NCBI GenBank assembly: GCA_031472005.1
Contig: PZJY01000003.1
Span: 1,612,001 to 1,676,000 of the forward strand
Length of the DNA: 64,000 bases
DNA from: Tetracladium setigerum
Taxonomy: Eukaryota; Ascomycota; Leotiomycetes; Helotiales
Direction: 5' to 3'
Shown here: piece after piece, positions 33,831-47,564 of the stretch
Layout: each line of letters begins with the position of its first letter
Position numbering within the stretch: position 1 is the first letter of the stretch
Notes under the pieces: generated by a model
Databases searched by the model: none
What the model was told of the DNA's origin: nothing
The model's input: the letters and a program-made list of their open reading frames with translations, nothing else
Translations under genes and position numbers: made by a program

Positions 33831-36569
33831 TCAACCTTTCTTCTTTCCCAGGCTTCCCAGCCCTTCTCCTTCTCGCCTTACCACCTTCCTTGGTAGAACC
33901 TGAACCTTCCGACTGAGTAACTCTCTCAATTCATCACTAACGACCTTTGGCCTCTGATCTACCAGCGGCTCTCCATTATCTGCAGGACTTCCCTTGCCTT
34001 TACCCCTATCGTTTCCAGGGGATCTTGCACCCTGAGGACTGGCGTTACTGTTTGTGGTACCTGCCGTGACGGAGTCAACACCACTTGTACTCGCTTTAGC
34101 ATCCGATGACGGGGATCTTAAGGATTGGACACCGCCGAGAGATGCATTGTTAGAAGTGGAAACAGGGCGTTGTCGTAACTTTGGTTTGGGGAAGTTGGAT
34201 TTCTTGTCGATGGCTTCAACTGTTCGCTGGAAGCGACGGTACAAGGATTCGGCGCGGACGAGGGTCGACCCAAGATCAATCGTGGTAGAAAGTTCGTTGA
34301 CTATGAGACACATCAGTATTGGTGAATTGAAAAGAACCACGCAAGGGTATTCTCAAGGGTTCGGAGAGGAAATGACTAGAAGGGAAGTAATGCATACCGT
34401 ATTTCAAAACCTCATCAAAATGATGCAAGTGATCCATGATAACTGTCCTGTGCTTCTCCAAAATAGCTAACGCCACAAAAAGGTGGAAATTACTGGACAT
34501 ATAGTCCGTCCACAACACCTCCCACAAGTGCAAGATGTCAAGCCATTCAAATTCACGCTTGTACCAAACTAGAAGCATGCGGAAGAAGAAGAAGAAGTTG
34601 GTTGAGTCGGCCTTCTGGAGATGAAGGTACAATTTCGGATCCATGAGTTGAACGAGGTGATCTAGCGTCAAGAGTTGTTTTCTCATACCACTTTGATCGC
34701 GGAGGAAATTTCTCTCCATCCGTTCCATGAAGTGTTGGAATCCCCAAAATGCAATGGCATCATCTTGCATTACGGCATAGATGGGTGCTAGTAGATCGGA
34801 CATTCCTTGCACATAGCCGAGATCACGGTTGTACTCGTTGTAAGTAAGCAACATATCCTTCATCTGTTCAAGATGCACATTCGTTCCCACATCGGCGAAA
34901 GGAGATGAAGGATCGGGATGTGGGGTATCTTCGCCTGAAAAGATGGCAATAGTGCGATCGGTTCGGTGTACGTCTTTTTCTATAGCAAGAACCCCAAGGA
35001 ATGGAACATGTTAGTCTGAGTAATGTTTTAAAAGGGATAAAACGATGACCACCTACCTATCCGTCCCTTTTGCTCCCGAAACCACTCCCCTTCCTCACCC
35101 TCGCCTCCCATATCAACTAACCGGTTCCACCAAGCTCCCTTCAGCTTGACATACTCATCCCGTAGTCGAGCAGATTCATCTTTTCTCTCCGCCGCAGAAG
35201 AGTGCCAATCATACACACCCAAGAGGAACAGCCAGGCCTCCTTTCGAACACCATCCTCGGCGTCCAGTCCTCCGTGAAAAATTCTCTCTTTAACTTCATC
35301 AACGGTTATCGTAAGCCTACCATCTTTCTCATTAAAAAAGCTCCTCCATTCCTTCAACGTAACAGGTTTTCGCTGCTCCTTCAGTCCCAGTCCTCCCATA
35401 TCAGTGTCCAGCAACTCGAATTCTCCAACGTCAGTCTCTTCCATTTCCAATACATCTCTTGCTGTCCAGATGCGTTGATTCCTGTCCCTCTCGCTCTGTT
35501 CGGCAATTCCCATGGCCCAACGAGCGAGGTAGATTCTGGCACTGTCAAATTCATCCTGTATCGTCTGCACTTCCGGATTCTTCAACAACCTCCGTACTTG
35601 GTTTGGCACATTCGGACTGTCGATTACCGAGTCTGCGGTACGCCTCGTGAATGTTGTGACCTGACTAAACTTCTCCATCAGATTCCATCCTGTTGTCTTC
35701 ACAAACTTCATGACCGGATCCATGGCAGCATCTCGAGATGGTCCAGCGCCTGCAGCTCCTCCAATAGTCGCGCCACTTGATCCCCTATTTGTGAGCGCAG
35801 CAGTGACCGGTTTTCCTCCGAATGCCTCTTTATCTTCTACACTGGGTTCCACCAGATAGATATTTGGTTCTGCACCACTTCGTTCAATCGGAACGTATCT
35901 CCTCAGCCACCTTAGAACCTCGTCTCCGCCCCAAAACATCTCTCCATTTGCACCGAAAGGATCGAAATTCTCTCGTGTGTGTCGCTTCTTTTGTAAAATC
36001 GTAGACTGACATTCCGAATCGTGGAAGAACAATGCGGGGAAGCTGTCTCCTGCTCTACTGTTTATAATCAAGCTTCCAAACCACCAGCCTAAGCTTGGTG
36101 GTCGCACCAAAAGGCTATAAATCGCAGATACTGGTATGGCAAACGCATAATGTCCGGCATTCCCTGAGTGTGTGGTTGTGGTTGGTGGAGGAGGGACAAG
36201 ATATGATTGCCTAGGAGGCGAATCCCCTTCGGACAGATCAACCTTCACATATGTATTCAGCGCATCGCCCAGGGTTGATTCTGGAAGCCATGCAAGCAAC
36301 AGGGAGGCCGAGGCTCGAGATTGTGAGGTAGAAGAGGAGGATGTCGGTCGTGAGTTCGGGGTGGGTTTCTGTTGTAATAGTGCAATATAACCTGGAATAT
36401 TATCCTTCGAGGATGGTGTTGGGTGAATATAGACCTTGCTCTTCGAGAATAGCAGCTTCACGCCTCTGCGTGATGTTGAGGAGGAGATCGTATCGTAGTC
36501 GCCTTCCTCGTCATCGCTGAGAGCATAGAAGCTGGAGGGTGATGCTGGTCGACCTGACTTTGATGCCAT
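33831..36569 (-). CDS. GYP7: TBC-domain Rab GTPase-activating protein, GYP7 type
   Basis: Three exons (36569-35057, 34979-34398, 34300-33831) with introns of 77 and 97 nt give 854 residues. The N-terminal part (about 1-230, VKLLFSKSKVYIHPT, LLLAWLPESTL) is the Gyp7-type Rab-binding domain. The TBC domain (about 420-720) has the arginine finger IEKDVHRTDR, created across the first splice, and the glutamine finger YVQGMSDLLAPIY. FWGFQHFMERMERNF and LWEVLWTDY are standard TBC motifs. The C-terminus is Ser/Lys-rich and probably disordered. Yeast Gyp7 inactivates Ypt7, the Rab7-like GTPase of vacuole fusion; the same role is expected here. Both catalytic finger residues are present, so it should be active. 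Confidence 0.9.
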
Positions 36570-37102
36570 TGCTTCCTTGAGAGTGTTGAGCTCGATGTTC
36601 AGAGAAGCTTACCAGGAACCTGTGTATCCAATACTTTATGGAAGTAATAGGTCGTCGGGCATCTCGTGGTTCTTATGTCTCGCTATCGTCAACCTCGTGG
36701 GCAGGTTACGGCATGCGATATGACGCGTTGAGTTGCGTGGAGGGGCAAAATTGGCACGTGATCGATCGCTGTTTGCGTGCTTAGGTATTTGCTGAACAGT
36801 GTTTGGTTCAACCTCCTCTATCTCATCTCCAAGGCAGGCTGGAAATTGGGCACGTAGCAATTTTCTCAACATGGTAGTGCATATCCTTTATGATTGTTCA
36901 TGTGATTTCGCTTGTCATTATTCGAATTGTGTGCATGTACTGTACGGATGTATATAAATCTTTATCAATATCTCACATCCCCCTTCACTGTGTCGAGTGA
37001 GGTGTCAAAAACCTCAAAGTTGAAATATTCAGTCAAAATAAAATAACATTTCACTGAATTTAACCCTTCACACAATTGGTGGTCTTTCCGTCCTCTTGTC
37101 CT
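36570..37102. other. Intergenic, no gene seen
   Basis: Between the RabGAP start and the ABC transporter 3' end. A 78-codon minus-strand frame at 36636-36872 has no recognisable content. Confidence 0.45.
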
Positions 37103-40100
37103 TTACAAAGAAACAACCTCCGCCACCCTACAAACGTTTAAAAATACATCATCCATCGCCGGCTCCGAAATCGTGTAATGTAACAACAACTTTCCTCCAG
37201 TCCAAAACTCATCTCTCGTCATCTCTACGCCACTTCTCCTTCTGCTTCCGTCCTCCTGCTCCTCTAGGTCACCAACGACCATACTCTCCATCATCTGCAT
37301 GATCATGCCCAACCCTTTCCTCTCCAATGGCAACTGAAAGCCCACTTCCCCAAATCCACATTTGAGGTCACTTACCTTCCCACCGAATGCTCTCTCGATC
37401 ATTCTTCTGACGCCAGCTTCGGCACCTGGGATATAGGTGGCCCTGATATAGTAACTACCGCCATATTTCTCTTTCAGTTGAGGGACGGTTCCCGCAGCAA
37501 GGAGTTTTCGGCCTACGATAGCGACTTTGTTTGCCAAGGCTTCAGTTTCTTCCATGCTGTGGGTAGTGAGGAGGATAGCGCGATTATGAGACAGTGAGTG
37601 AATAACTTTCCATAGCACTCGCTTCGCGCCGGCATCAAGACCGGTCGAGGGTTCGTCGAGAAGCAAAAGACGAGGGTTTCCAAGAATAGCGATGCACACC
37701 ATCACTTTCCTTCTGGTTCCGCCTGAGAGTTTCGATACAAGGACATTCTCAAATTGAATTATCTCGAAAGCGTTCAATATCTTGTCAACATTGGTTTGGA
37801 CGTTTTGGAGACCTTTGATTGAAGCATAGAAATTGAGTGTTTGGCGGACGGTTAGGTCATCAATTGCGTCGTCCTGGGGAGCGCAGCCAATATGCAATCT
37901 TGATTGCTGGGGTTGGTGACTACGTTTATGCCGTTTACTGAGATGGTACCTGATGACGGTTTGAGAAGGCCACGGATCATGTTGAAAGTGGTGGTTTTGC
38001 CTGCCCCATTTGCCCCAAGAAGAGCGAGTGTTTCGTTCTCGGAAATGTTGAATGATACATTTTGAACTGCGGTGAGAGAGCCGAAAGATTTGCTGACCTT
38101 CGAAACATCGAGGATGGAGTGGTTGGTGTATTTGTTGACATCCTTGAGGGGAATATCGGTGTCATGTTCAGCAACTGTGAAGTGTGCTGAATCATCATCC
38201 AGGCCTAAGCCTATTGGAATATTTCTCTTTCTTAGGGGATTCAGTTTAGAGAACCATTCCATGTTTCCATACTCGATGAAAGTGATTACAAGCGAAAGAA
38301 ACATGATCTGAAGAATGAGGTTCATGTAGACTCCACCATAGAGAGTAAATGCGATTGGATGCAGGTCGTACCAACCAGTTTCTCCACATGTGATCTTGAA
38401 ATTATCAATGGCGATGAAAAATGTCCGCAAGAGGTTGGCAGCTGGCGATGTGAGTCCTAAAGCTCCTTGGATTTGCAGTGTGATGTCGTATTCGTTCAGA
38501 GGGCCCTTTGCTTGGTTGACAATATACTGAGATGCACTCATTAGTTCTGAAGTATGAAGAGGTGGAAAGACCCACAGCAATGAAGTATACTATCATCAAC
38601 ATAATATGCACTCCAACCGCGACGGCAAATGCTGCCTTTTTGAGAAACATGGAGCAGACGTAGAGCCCGAGATATGTTGCAATGCAAAACAGTAGAAGCC
38701 CAAACAGAACGAAGGTCGATTCGTACCAAACACTGCTATTACCGGCAAACAGTATTCCCCAGGTGACCAAAGATGTTGAGAGACCAGTATGCATATCGAA
38801 CACCAAGTATGCAAACCATAAGGCAGCAGGCTAAACTGTTAGTCTGAGACCAACTTTGAGAGCTGTTGTAGCTTACCGAAACTGAGTTCGAATATTGTAG
38901 TGCCCTGACGTTGTTGTTTTTTTCGGATACGGGGTACATGATGCTGACACTTGTACTGCAAATCAAACCAATAGTAATCAGAACGGATAGCGGGATGGAC
39001 ATCAAATCTGGGTTAACTTCGACGTGTCTGAATTTTCGGTATGTCGTGCCGATTGTCTTAGAAACATTGCCGGTCGCCAAAGACAATGCAAGGTCATTGG
39101 TGATGATATTCAATCCGGAAATGGCATATTCTGGAGACATCTGGTGGACAAGAGTGCTTTCGCCCGGTGAGGGTGCAAATATACCAAAGCCTGGTTCGCC
39201 ATGGTTTGCCTCAATCATGGCAATCATTTCCGCTAGACTTGAGACATTACCACGAGTTCCAAAGACTTTGTCCGCGACGGTGGTGTACGGGCTAAGGGTT
39301 CGATTTGAGAAATACTGCTCCATTTTGCTGAGATATAGCTGAGTCTGCTCGCTTCCTTGAAAGGCAGAAGCTGGACCAACTACAGCCGAGATTGGAGAAC
39401 CTAGATAATCGAAGTATTCAGGCTTGAATAATGGTCTCAGAACCACATAGGCATTTTCGAAGTCGCTGTATGCTGTAGCCTCTTCGAAACTCGCATTCTG
39501 TAGAACGACGTCTAAATTGTCCAGACACGGACTGAATTTACTGAATTTGGAAACGGTGGAAGCAAACGCTGCTGCGAGAACAAGTGGGATAACCAAGGCT
39601 AGTGAGCAAGAAAGCCAGGTTTGTTTAGTCAGTAGATAGCGCTTTTTCAATATTGCGCGCACCTGAATCTTATTAGCAAGACTATCAATGAGGCTTGAAA
39701 GCTTGGTTACCTGTGCGAAGAAGCCGACTCTTCTTCCGTTATCCAGGTTGAAATTGTTGAATGTATCTGTATGGAGTGCTTGCTCCTCGGTTTCTTGTCT
39801 TATTATTACCTCACTTGTTGTCGAATCTCTGTTATTGCCCTCGGAATGGAGTAAGGAATTGGTGAGGTGCAAGAAAGCTTGGTCAAGCGAAGGAAATGTG
39901 ACAGAGTACAGACCCCCAGAAAATTCCTCTAACTCGAGAAGCTTCCGGGTGGCTTCAGTCGATGTCTTCATTTGCCAGACTGGTAATACAGCATCTCCTA
40001 TGTGATGGTCGCCATTGGGAAGCTGGTGTATCTCATAGCCTTTACCGTAGCTAGCTTTCAAAGACGTCGCTGATCCTGTGGTGACAAGACTTCCTTCGTA

Positions 40101-42392
40101 GATGATTGCAATGCTATCTGCCAGCATGTCTGCCTAAATTTTTTTATTAGTCTAGGTCATAGAGGACGCTTCAAAATATTCACCTCGTCTAAGAAATGCG
40201 TGGTGATTAAAATTGTGCGGCGAGAATTGCAGTTGGAAATGATGTTCCAGATATTGCGTCTTGATAGGGGATCCTGATTTGATTAATACCAAACGAGATG
40301 TAATTTGGGAGAACCTACCAATCCACTCGAGGCTTCGTCTATGAAGCACAGATTGGAAGAGCCAGCAAAACATATGGCGAGTTGAACCTTTCTTTGCTGT
40401 CCACCGGATAGAGTTTCCACCACTTGGTCTGCCTTTTCGAGAATGTCGCATTCGACTAGCACATCGTCTTCTTCATCTTGGGCTATCAAGGGCGATGCCT
40501 TGATTTTTCGCCAAATGTTTACATGTTCCCTGACAGTTAACCCTTCCCAGAAAATCTGGTAGTTATTAGCCTTGAAAAATATTGGGGTTTCAGGGAGCGC
40601 AAACATTTCGCTGAGGACAGACGCCAAACTTTCTGCTAGTTTGACTTATTCGGATTCGAGATCCTGAGTCTGACGAAAGCATTCCTGAGATACATTTCAA
40701 CGTCGTAGTCTTGCCTCCACCATTCGGACCGAGTAGAAAGTTGATTGAGCCTCTTTTCAGTTCCAGGTCCATGTGTTTGACCGCAGAGTGCCCACGACTG
40801 ATCAAGCTGCATGGCCAATACCATCTACGCCGTGGTGGGAAGGTCTTAGAAAGACCGCTGCACTTCACAGCAATATCGCTTGATGAATCTAATTCTTCGA
40901 AATCGGTTTTGACTCCCCATTTGTAATGTTCAACTGCAAAGGTAGCACCAATGTACAGTGGGATCTGCAGCAAGAAGAACACAATATACAGGTATCCATC
41001 CATCATAGGTACAACACGTCTGCTGTCGAATGAGCCAACATCGGGCAACGGTATCGCGCCTTTGAAAATTGAAAAACTTGCGAGGCGATCTTCGGCACGA
41101 GCGACTACGGAAGAATAAGGAGTTAGCTTTGTTTTCTTTAAGTGTTCGAGGAGTACCCGGGCGTAAACTGGATCCAGGGTTCTTCAAAATTGGAATAAGA
41201 AATATTTGATCCCCATATACTTACTATCAGCAATCAGTGTTGCATATGTAAAGGGTGGAAATAGAGCAGCAATGGTTTGAATCGCAGCAAAGTTTGGGAC
41301 GACGTCGAACACAAATGCCACAGTACCAAAGGCCAGAACAAATGTGATGATTGAGGTATAGAGTCCAGCTAATTGCGCCTTTTCAAACAATGAAGCCAGA
41401 AAGAGTGACCATGATGTCAACGAGGTACCAGCAATAAGTGTGAGGGATAAGAGAAGAATGTCCGAGCATCGAGTGAAAAGTAGTTGCGACATCAGAATTG
41501 AGCAAACCAGCCATCCTGGAGAGTATATCGCAACAAAGGAGATGATAGTAGACATTATCCGAGGTGTTTTCGAACATGTTTGAGCTGCTAGAAGTTCCGT
41601 CATGCCGGATTCTCTCTCGTCTGCAACGAACAGGCTAAGGTGGTAGACAACACCAATTAGCGCAAGCAAGAAAACGGGAGCAACAAAGTAGTAGATAATC
41701 ATAAACCAGGAGACAACATCTGCTGACATTCCGGACGATGTGTCTGCTGCTTTGCCAAATGATCCAGACCAAGGTAGCTCTGATGGCCGAGGAGTGTCCT
41801 TGAAATTTCCAATGCTAGAATCGACGGCCCATTGAATTGGCAATAGTCTATCGATGCTCAGAGCCGAGTGTGTTTTGTAGTTGGTCGCACCGAGGGTGTG
41901 GCTACTATCTACAGCAATGATATAATCGACATTCGTTGTGTTGAGAGAGGTGAGAATGACGGAAGCCACGCAATCGGAGATTCCACTCAACGACTGCCTG
42001 CACCTGTAAAAGAGGTCATCTGCATTATCGATAACAATATAGCGATCCAAACTCAAGTCTCTGACGGTTGCGTTAAAGATTTTGTCGACCTCTGGACCTG
42101 AGAATCCATTGCGACAAAGGACAAGTTTCTTCAGAGGGATATCTTCCATAGTCTGCCATAATGTTTTGATTGGCTGCGAGGCCGAAGCAAATCCTCCTAC
42201 ATCTTTAGATGATGCTCCAGTTCCAGTGAATTTATTGAATGAGCAGAGGATAGCCGTGAAGAAAATTGGGAGGACGAGAGTTCGGAACAAGCTCGAATAA
42301 GGGGATCGGTAGAAAAGCAGAAAGTTTTTTCGACAGAGGGCAATCGTCTGGCGAGAGAGTCGCTCCCTGACTTGAATGGGGTAAAAAAACAT
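37103..42392 (-). CDS. Full-length ABCA-family ABC transporter
   Basis: Eight exons: 42392-41225, 41104-40605, 40555-40319, 40273-40184, 40133-39711, 39662-38877, 38830-38591, 38526-37103. Introns are 45-120 nt and the product is about 1622 residues. The order is TMD1-NBD1-TMD2-NBD2, each TMD with a large loop after its first helix, typical of ABCA. NBD1 has GPNGGGKTT, Q loop CPQRN, signature LSGGQQRK, Walker B CFIDEASSGLD and H loop TTHFLDEA. NBD2 has GANGAGKTTT, CAPQDD, LSGGTRRK, LLLLDEPSTGLD and TTHSMEE. Both ATP sites look intact. A one-base deficit in gggg 37909-37912 separates the last two frames; repaired, exon 8 has exactly 475 codons. ABCA proteins usually move lipids across membranes; the substrate here is unknown. 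Confidence 0.9.
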
Positions 42393-44250
42393 TTGAACTG
42401 ATAATTGATTCGATCAAATTTAGAAGTTCGAGAGAAATTTTTGAAAGCAGCCAAAGGGGAGAACAGAGCACGTTATTAAAATGCCAAGCGAGTACTCAGT
42501 TGCTTGAAGGGAATACGAGCTGGACTGCGCGCAACTTACGCAAGCATCCTACCTCGACCACGCTGCAGACATCAGTCATGTTTTTGAGCCATGAATCTAC
42601 ATACTTGAACATTGGTGGAATATTGAAAGGGTCTCTATTATCGCTTAGGGGGAGAGTTTCAGGAGTAGGTATACCACAAGTTCAGAACACTCTCCATCAA
42701 CGAGGCTGTGCAGCTATGCAAACAATAAATCTTGGCGGATCAGATCGCCTTTTCTGGTATAGCACGGCACAGATTGGACCGTAGTTTCATGGCAAATCCC
42801 TGAGAGGAGAGTCAGAGACTCTGAGTTGGTATAACCTACACAGGCTAGCTTTCAAAAGAAAACATGATCAACCACAGCCAGTGAGCTCGTGGGCTATCGA
42901 TACTTACCTTAGTTAGTGCAAGCTTTATTAACAATAAACTTTATATCTCTACGGCACCTATCGTGCTTAGCACAACTGTCGCCAACGAGGATTTTATGAT
43001 CATTGTTTTCCACATAATTCTTTTCGGAGTGTCCTATTCTGAGAAAACCTTCTCCGTTTACCTTCAGTCAAACATAGAGCTTGTTTGGTGATATAAAGTA
43101 ACCATTACAAGTAAATATAGCAGCGGCCTTTGCGTTGTGAACCTGGAAATAATACCTCCATGTTTGCAACTTCACTTTGCTCTCTGAATTATGATTAGGC
43201 CGAGTGAAGGGTACGTAAATGCAATTATTTTCTCTTCTCAGGTACCAAATTGTAGTCCGCACTTAGCTAATGATAGCATTGGCGAAATGACACAAAATTC
43301 CCTGGATCGGCCGCCATCGTGGCAGCCACCCCCTTCTAATTTGGCCGTCCACCAAGAAGAGTCGTCCTTAGTTTAAGCTTGTGTTTCAGAACTTGATACG
43401 AGGTGTGTCCGCAGGAGACTAAAATAGTTAAGATTCATGGGGGTTAAGCGAGTCGACTCTGTGCTAATCGGGATAACTCCGCAAGCAAGCTTATCCCGAC
43501 GACTGCCCATCATCTTGCCGCCGTCAAGACTACTATAGCACGATAGAATTATCATCCCATCTCACATGGCTACTTCCTGTACAGTAGAGTACAGAAGTTA
43601 AGGGCCCCCCTTCCTCTTGTAAAGAAGGCCCGCTGCCAATTGAAAACGAAGTCTCTGGTTGTTGTGCATCTGAGAGCCTTTCTAATACTCGTAATGGTTT
43701 AGAGTTCAGTGCGCCAGATTGATGCACCTTGGCACTTAAAGATCTGGCGATTGTGGCCGACATTTCAGGTAACGGTGCCTCCGTAATACGAGCCATTAAG
43801 TTAATTGACACAGGCTCTTAATTTTTAGATCCTCTTTTTGACCGCAGCAGCTCCACCCCGTATCAATTCGAGCTGCTTCTGTCTCAACTTGACATTGGAG
43901 ATAATAATTCTGAACCACCACAGTATGAAGACTACCACTACGCCCGTTTCCCAAATACCGAAGAGGACCTGGAAATAGTTTCCAAATGCGATAATATTGG
44001 GAACAGTCCTGGAATCTGCATCATCTAGTCAGCCTCCTCCATCTTGTGAACTTCGAGGTATTAGGTGAATTAGGTAAGCATGCTATACCTCGCGGCTAAC
44101 TTATCCGCTTTGTGGCTTGTACTGTACTTGCACCTCTCTTCAAAGATGGGCTTCAACCCCCTCCCTCGATGTTACTTTATCATCTCTTGCAAAGAAATAA
44201 TGCCAGCAAGCTATTTTCAGGCCTCATATTTCAAATATTGACCATCAACA
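42393..44250. other. Intergenic, with one palindromic hairpin
   Basis: The longest gene-free stretch of the window. It holds a 9-bp perfect inverted repeat at 43468-43476/43491-43499 (tcgggataa...ttatcccga). No coding sequence could be assembled on either strand. Confidence 0.5.
43468..43499. promoter_or_regulatory. Inverted repeat tcgggataa-N14-ttatcccga
   Basis: A perfect 9-bp dyad with a 14-nt spacer. CGG-type half sites in dyad are what Zn2Cys6 dimers bind, and the next gene starts 750 nt downstream. A hairpin or chance repeat is equally possible; no function is assigned. Confidence 0.3.
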
Positions 44251-46512
44251 ATGAACATGGCCTCTGATGACAAACAAGCCCGAACCAAATGGACGGCAGA
44301 GCCTGAAGACTTACCATGGAATTGGATGGGTAATGAATGTACCTGGCCGCCCTTGCACAAACCACACGAAATCAGAGTCCTCACAAATCTAAGATGGGGA
44401 GTTGCGACATATGCCCTTGTCGATCTTGGGCTTTGGGAAATTACGCAGGAAGTCTTCTGCGACATGGAAGTTCTCGACCTGGACGTCCGTAGTGAGCGTC
44501 AATATACAGCGTTATCCTACACCTGGAGTGACCCATTCCCAGAGAACTACAAATTTGAGAATGAGGAAAGGTCAGAGTCAAACGACGACGACCAAGTAGA
44601 GGAGGTTCACGAATATTTTATCCATTGCAATGGCGGCTCCATTCGCACAACGAAGAATTTACACGCTGCACTACGATCAAGAGCCATTCAGAGATTCAAA
44701 GGACCGATTTGGATAGATGCCGTCTCTATCAATCAAAGCGACGTTGTTGAGAGAGGCCTCCAAGTTGGCATAATGGATAAAATATATGAGAAGGCTGAAG
44801 CTGTCTTGGTCTGGCTAGGCCCGCAAGATGAGAGCTCACAGACCACACTGAAGCTAGTCAATGCAGTCTCCGATGGCTATAAGAATATCCCAGAAAACAT
44901 CCGTCCCAAGGGCCACTTTGCTTTCAATGATACGGAATTGTATGCCATACTTGGAATCGAGCCCATCTCCATGACAAGTTGGGACGCCGTAATCCGCTTC
45001 TTCTCAAGAACGTGGTTCAGAAGAATATGGATGGTGCAGGAGGTTGCTCTGTCACAACGTCTGCACTTTGTGTGCGGTGAGGATGATATTGGCTACATCG
45101 AACTGGCGGGTTTTGCTGATTGGATACACACTCTTGGGTGGAATGTGGAGTTAAAGCAGCAGATGCTGAGGAAAGGAATAGGTGGAATATGTTAGGCACC
45201 GAGTTATTATCCTTGGTCCTTGAAGTTGCCTCTTCTATAGATGTGGGGGTCGATGGAGAGGAAACGCGACAACTCGGCAGGTCTTTCTTTGGCGTTCAAG
45301 ACATGAAGAAAGATGGGGCAGTCATCCTTGGAATTTTGGCCCTTCGAAATCAACATCGAGATGCGACGGACCCTCGAGACAAAATTTATGGGCTTTTGGG
45401 GCTTGCTAAAAAGTTTCGCGGAGAATATACATGGCAGTATCCGGCCGTAGACTACTCCAAGAGCGTCGAACAAGTATTTCAGGAATTTGGCGAATTCCTT
45501 CTTCATAACTCGAAATCTCTGGGAGTTTTATCACTTGCTGAGCCTTCTATGGAAGACAGATTGCACAAATTGCCATCCTGGATACCAGATTTTCGCACGG
45601 CAAGATCATCGGAGCCGCTTATCGTCCACGGATGCCACAATGCTTCCAGGGGATGGGATTTCACGCCTCGTAAGTCTCCATCAAAACTACTTCCAGCTTC
45701 CTTACACTAAATTTGTACTAGCAATAATTGAGAGAGATCCTAATCGACTCTATCTTGAAGCCATCAAACTCGATACCATCAAGGCTATGACGGGAACTCT
45801 AGCTGAATCAGTAACTTCAGTCAATGACTTAATGCCTATCTTGTCCCTTGCTTATTCAACTGGAGAGATATATTTCACTGGCGAGCCAACTCTAGAAGTT
45901 CTTTTCAAGGTCCTAACTCAAAACTGCTGCACAGAAGCCTGGGAAGCTCCTAAATCAGGCACTGGCTATCGAAAAGTTGACTACGATACCATCAAAGAAT
46001 CATTTCAAAACTGGCTCAAATTCCACATTTCGGGTGGCTCATACCGTCTTGGTCTCGCGGTACCTGTGTTGAAAGCCACGCCGGAAATTGGCTCGTTCCT
46101 GATGGCATCTTCCATTTTTCCGGATATGGAAGATATTGCTGCTTATTACAGCAGGTTTCTTGAGATATTCGACACCGACCCTGAGGTTCCTGCTGAAGAC
46201 TGGAATAAAGAGACCTTGAACAAGGAGATCTTTGATCCGATACTACTTTTTGAACAGATGTCCATGTATAGTCTGCAAATGAATCTGATGAACACGACTC
46301 AAGGTTTTATGGGCATGGTTCCACGAGCGGCAGAAATCGGCGATGAGATTTGGATATTGAGAGGGGCCAGAGTACCTTTTGCACTGAGGAAATTGGACAA
46401 TGGAAATTATCGATTGGTTGGCGAGGTGTATCTTCACGGGGCAATGAATGGTGAATTTATAACCGAGGTTGCCATAAAGGTAGAGGATACTGTCAAAGTA
46501 ACCTTAGAGTAG
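44251..46512 (+). CDS. HET-domain (heterokaryon incompatibility) protein
   Basis: Two exons (44251-45669, 45722-46512) with a 52-nt intron (GTAAGT donor, TAG acceptor) give about 736 residues. The HET domain spans about residues 75-270: YTALSYTWSDPF, then IWIDAVSINQSDVVERGLQV and KAEAVLVWLG, then RIWMVQEVALS. DPRDKIYGLLGLAKKF in the region after it is the usual second landmark of HET proteins. The C-terminal half is an undivided region of unknown fold. Frames before and after about 45170-45180 join only with one added base near the aggaaagg stretch; 473 codons plus one base then close. HET proteins trigger cell death on non-self fusion in filamentous ascomycetes. The partner locus cannot be told from the sequence. 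Confidence 0.85.
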
Positions 46513-47564
46513 GCTGTACTCTCGTCGCAGACTAAACTAGAATCAGTGGAAAGTAATTCAAGTGTGAGTATATAGAAATCTTAATTATACGAGAGTTGGA
46601 ATGAAAAAAAAAACCCCCCGTGATATACAGTTTCATTGATGAAGAATACAAGAAAGCCTTCATTTCTAAGAGCTTTGGTCAATTCAGATGTGCATCTTTG
46701 AGACTGAGTTCTACGATGACCTTCCTCAGCAGGATGTTATGGTGGATAAGCTAAGGTGAAAATTAAGTCAAAGGTAGAATTAGAGCAGCTAAATTGAATC
46801 GCATTGCCGCTCTAGTATTTTTCTTGTAGTTCGCAAATCGTCCCTACTTTGAGGAACATCATCAATGGCGAAGACACATATTCATGAACGAGCATTGTCT
46901 CAAAAAAGAAACCTGTGATTTTCATGATCTGTCTGGCTACTTTCCTTGGATTTTAAAACACTAATTTAGTACGTAGAGAGGTATTTTTAAGTTCAAGTTA
47001 CTTATTTTAATAAAGTGGACTTGGTTGAATAGTGATTACTCATCTTGGCTTTAGTCGATCCAGTATTGAGGCTCAATTTCAATTACACAATTGCCACCTT
47101 AACTGTCGAAATCACCCACTTGCTAAGCAAATCCAAAACTCACATGTTACTATCGTTTTTGGTTGCACATCGCATCACATTGAAATATTCTGTTTAAAGA
47201 TAAACACGTTGGATTAGTTGGCGACCTCGAAGATGTCTCGATTCGATGGAATGACGAGACACACCCTGCCGAACCTACAAAATATCGTTCCTATTATTAT
47301 TTTTACCTTAATTCACGATTGTTTGGTATAATTGTGAAATTGCTAGAGAGCTCAGTTATATCATAGCGAAAGTATGGGATGCTATTCTCAATTCATTCCC
47401 AGGGCCGAGGCGGGAGGTCTGAGTGAGCTTTGACCTTCCTCTTGGCGCGGACAACCATCATCCTCAATTTCGAAAGCTCTTTGTCCAGCCCAAAACTCAC
47501 ACCCAGATCGACCCAACATTTCCGATATTGCGATTCAGATAGATGCGCAAGTCGATTGCTCATC
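46513..47564. other. Intergenic, AT-rich
   Basis: AT-rich with A10C6 at about 46606-46620. No gene or element was recognised. Confidence 0.5.

Noticed and set aside
38527..38590. An apparent frameshift in the ABCA gene near ttcattgctgtgggtc
   Set aside because: A normal 64-nt intron (GTATAC donor,CTAAT branch, CTCAG acceptor, phase 0) joins the exons without any base change.
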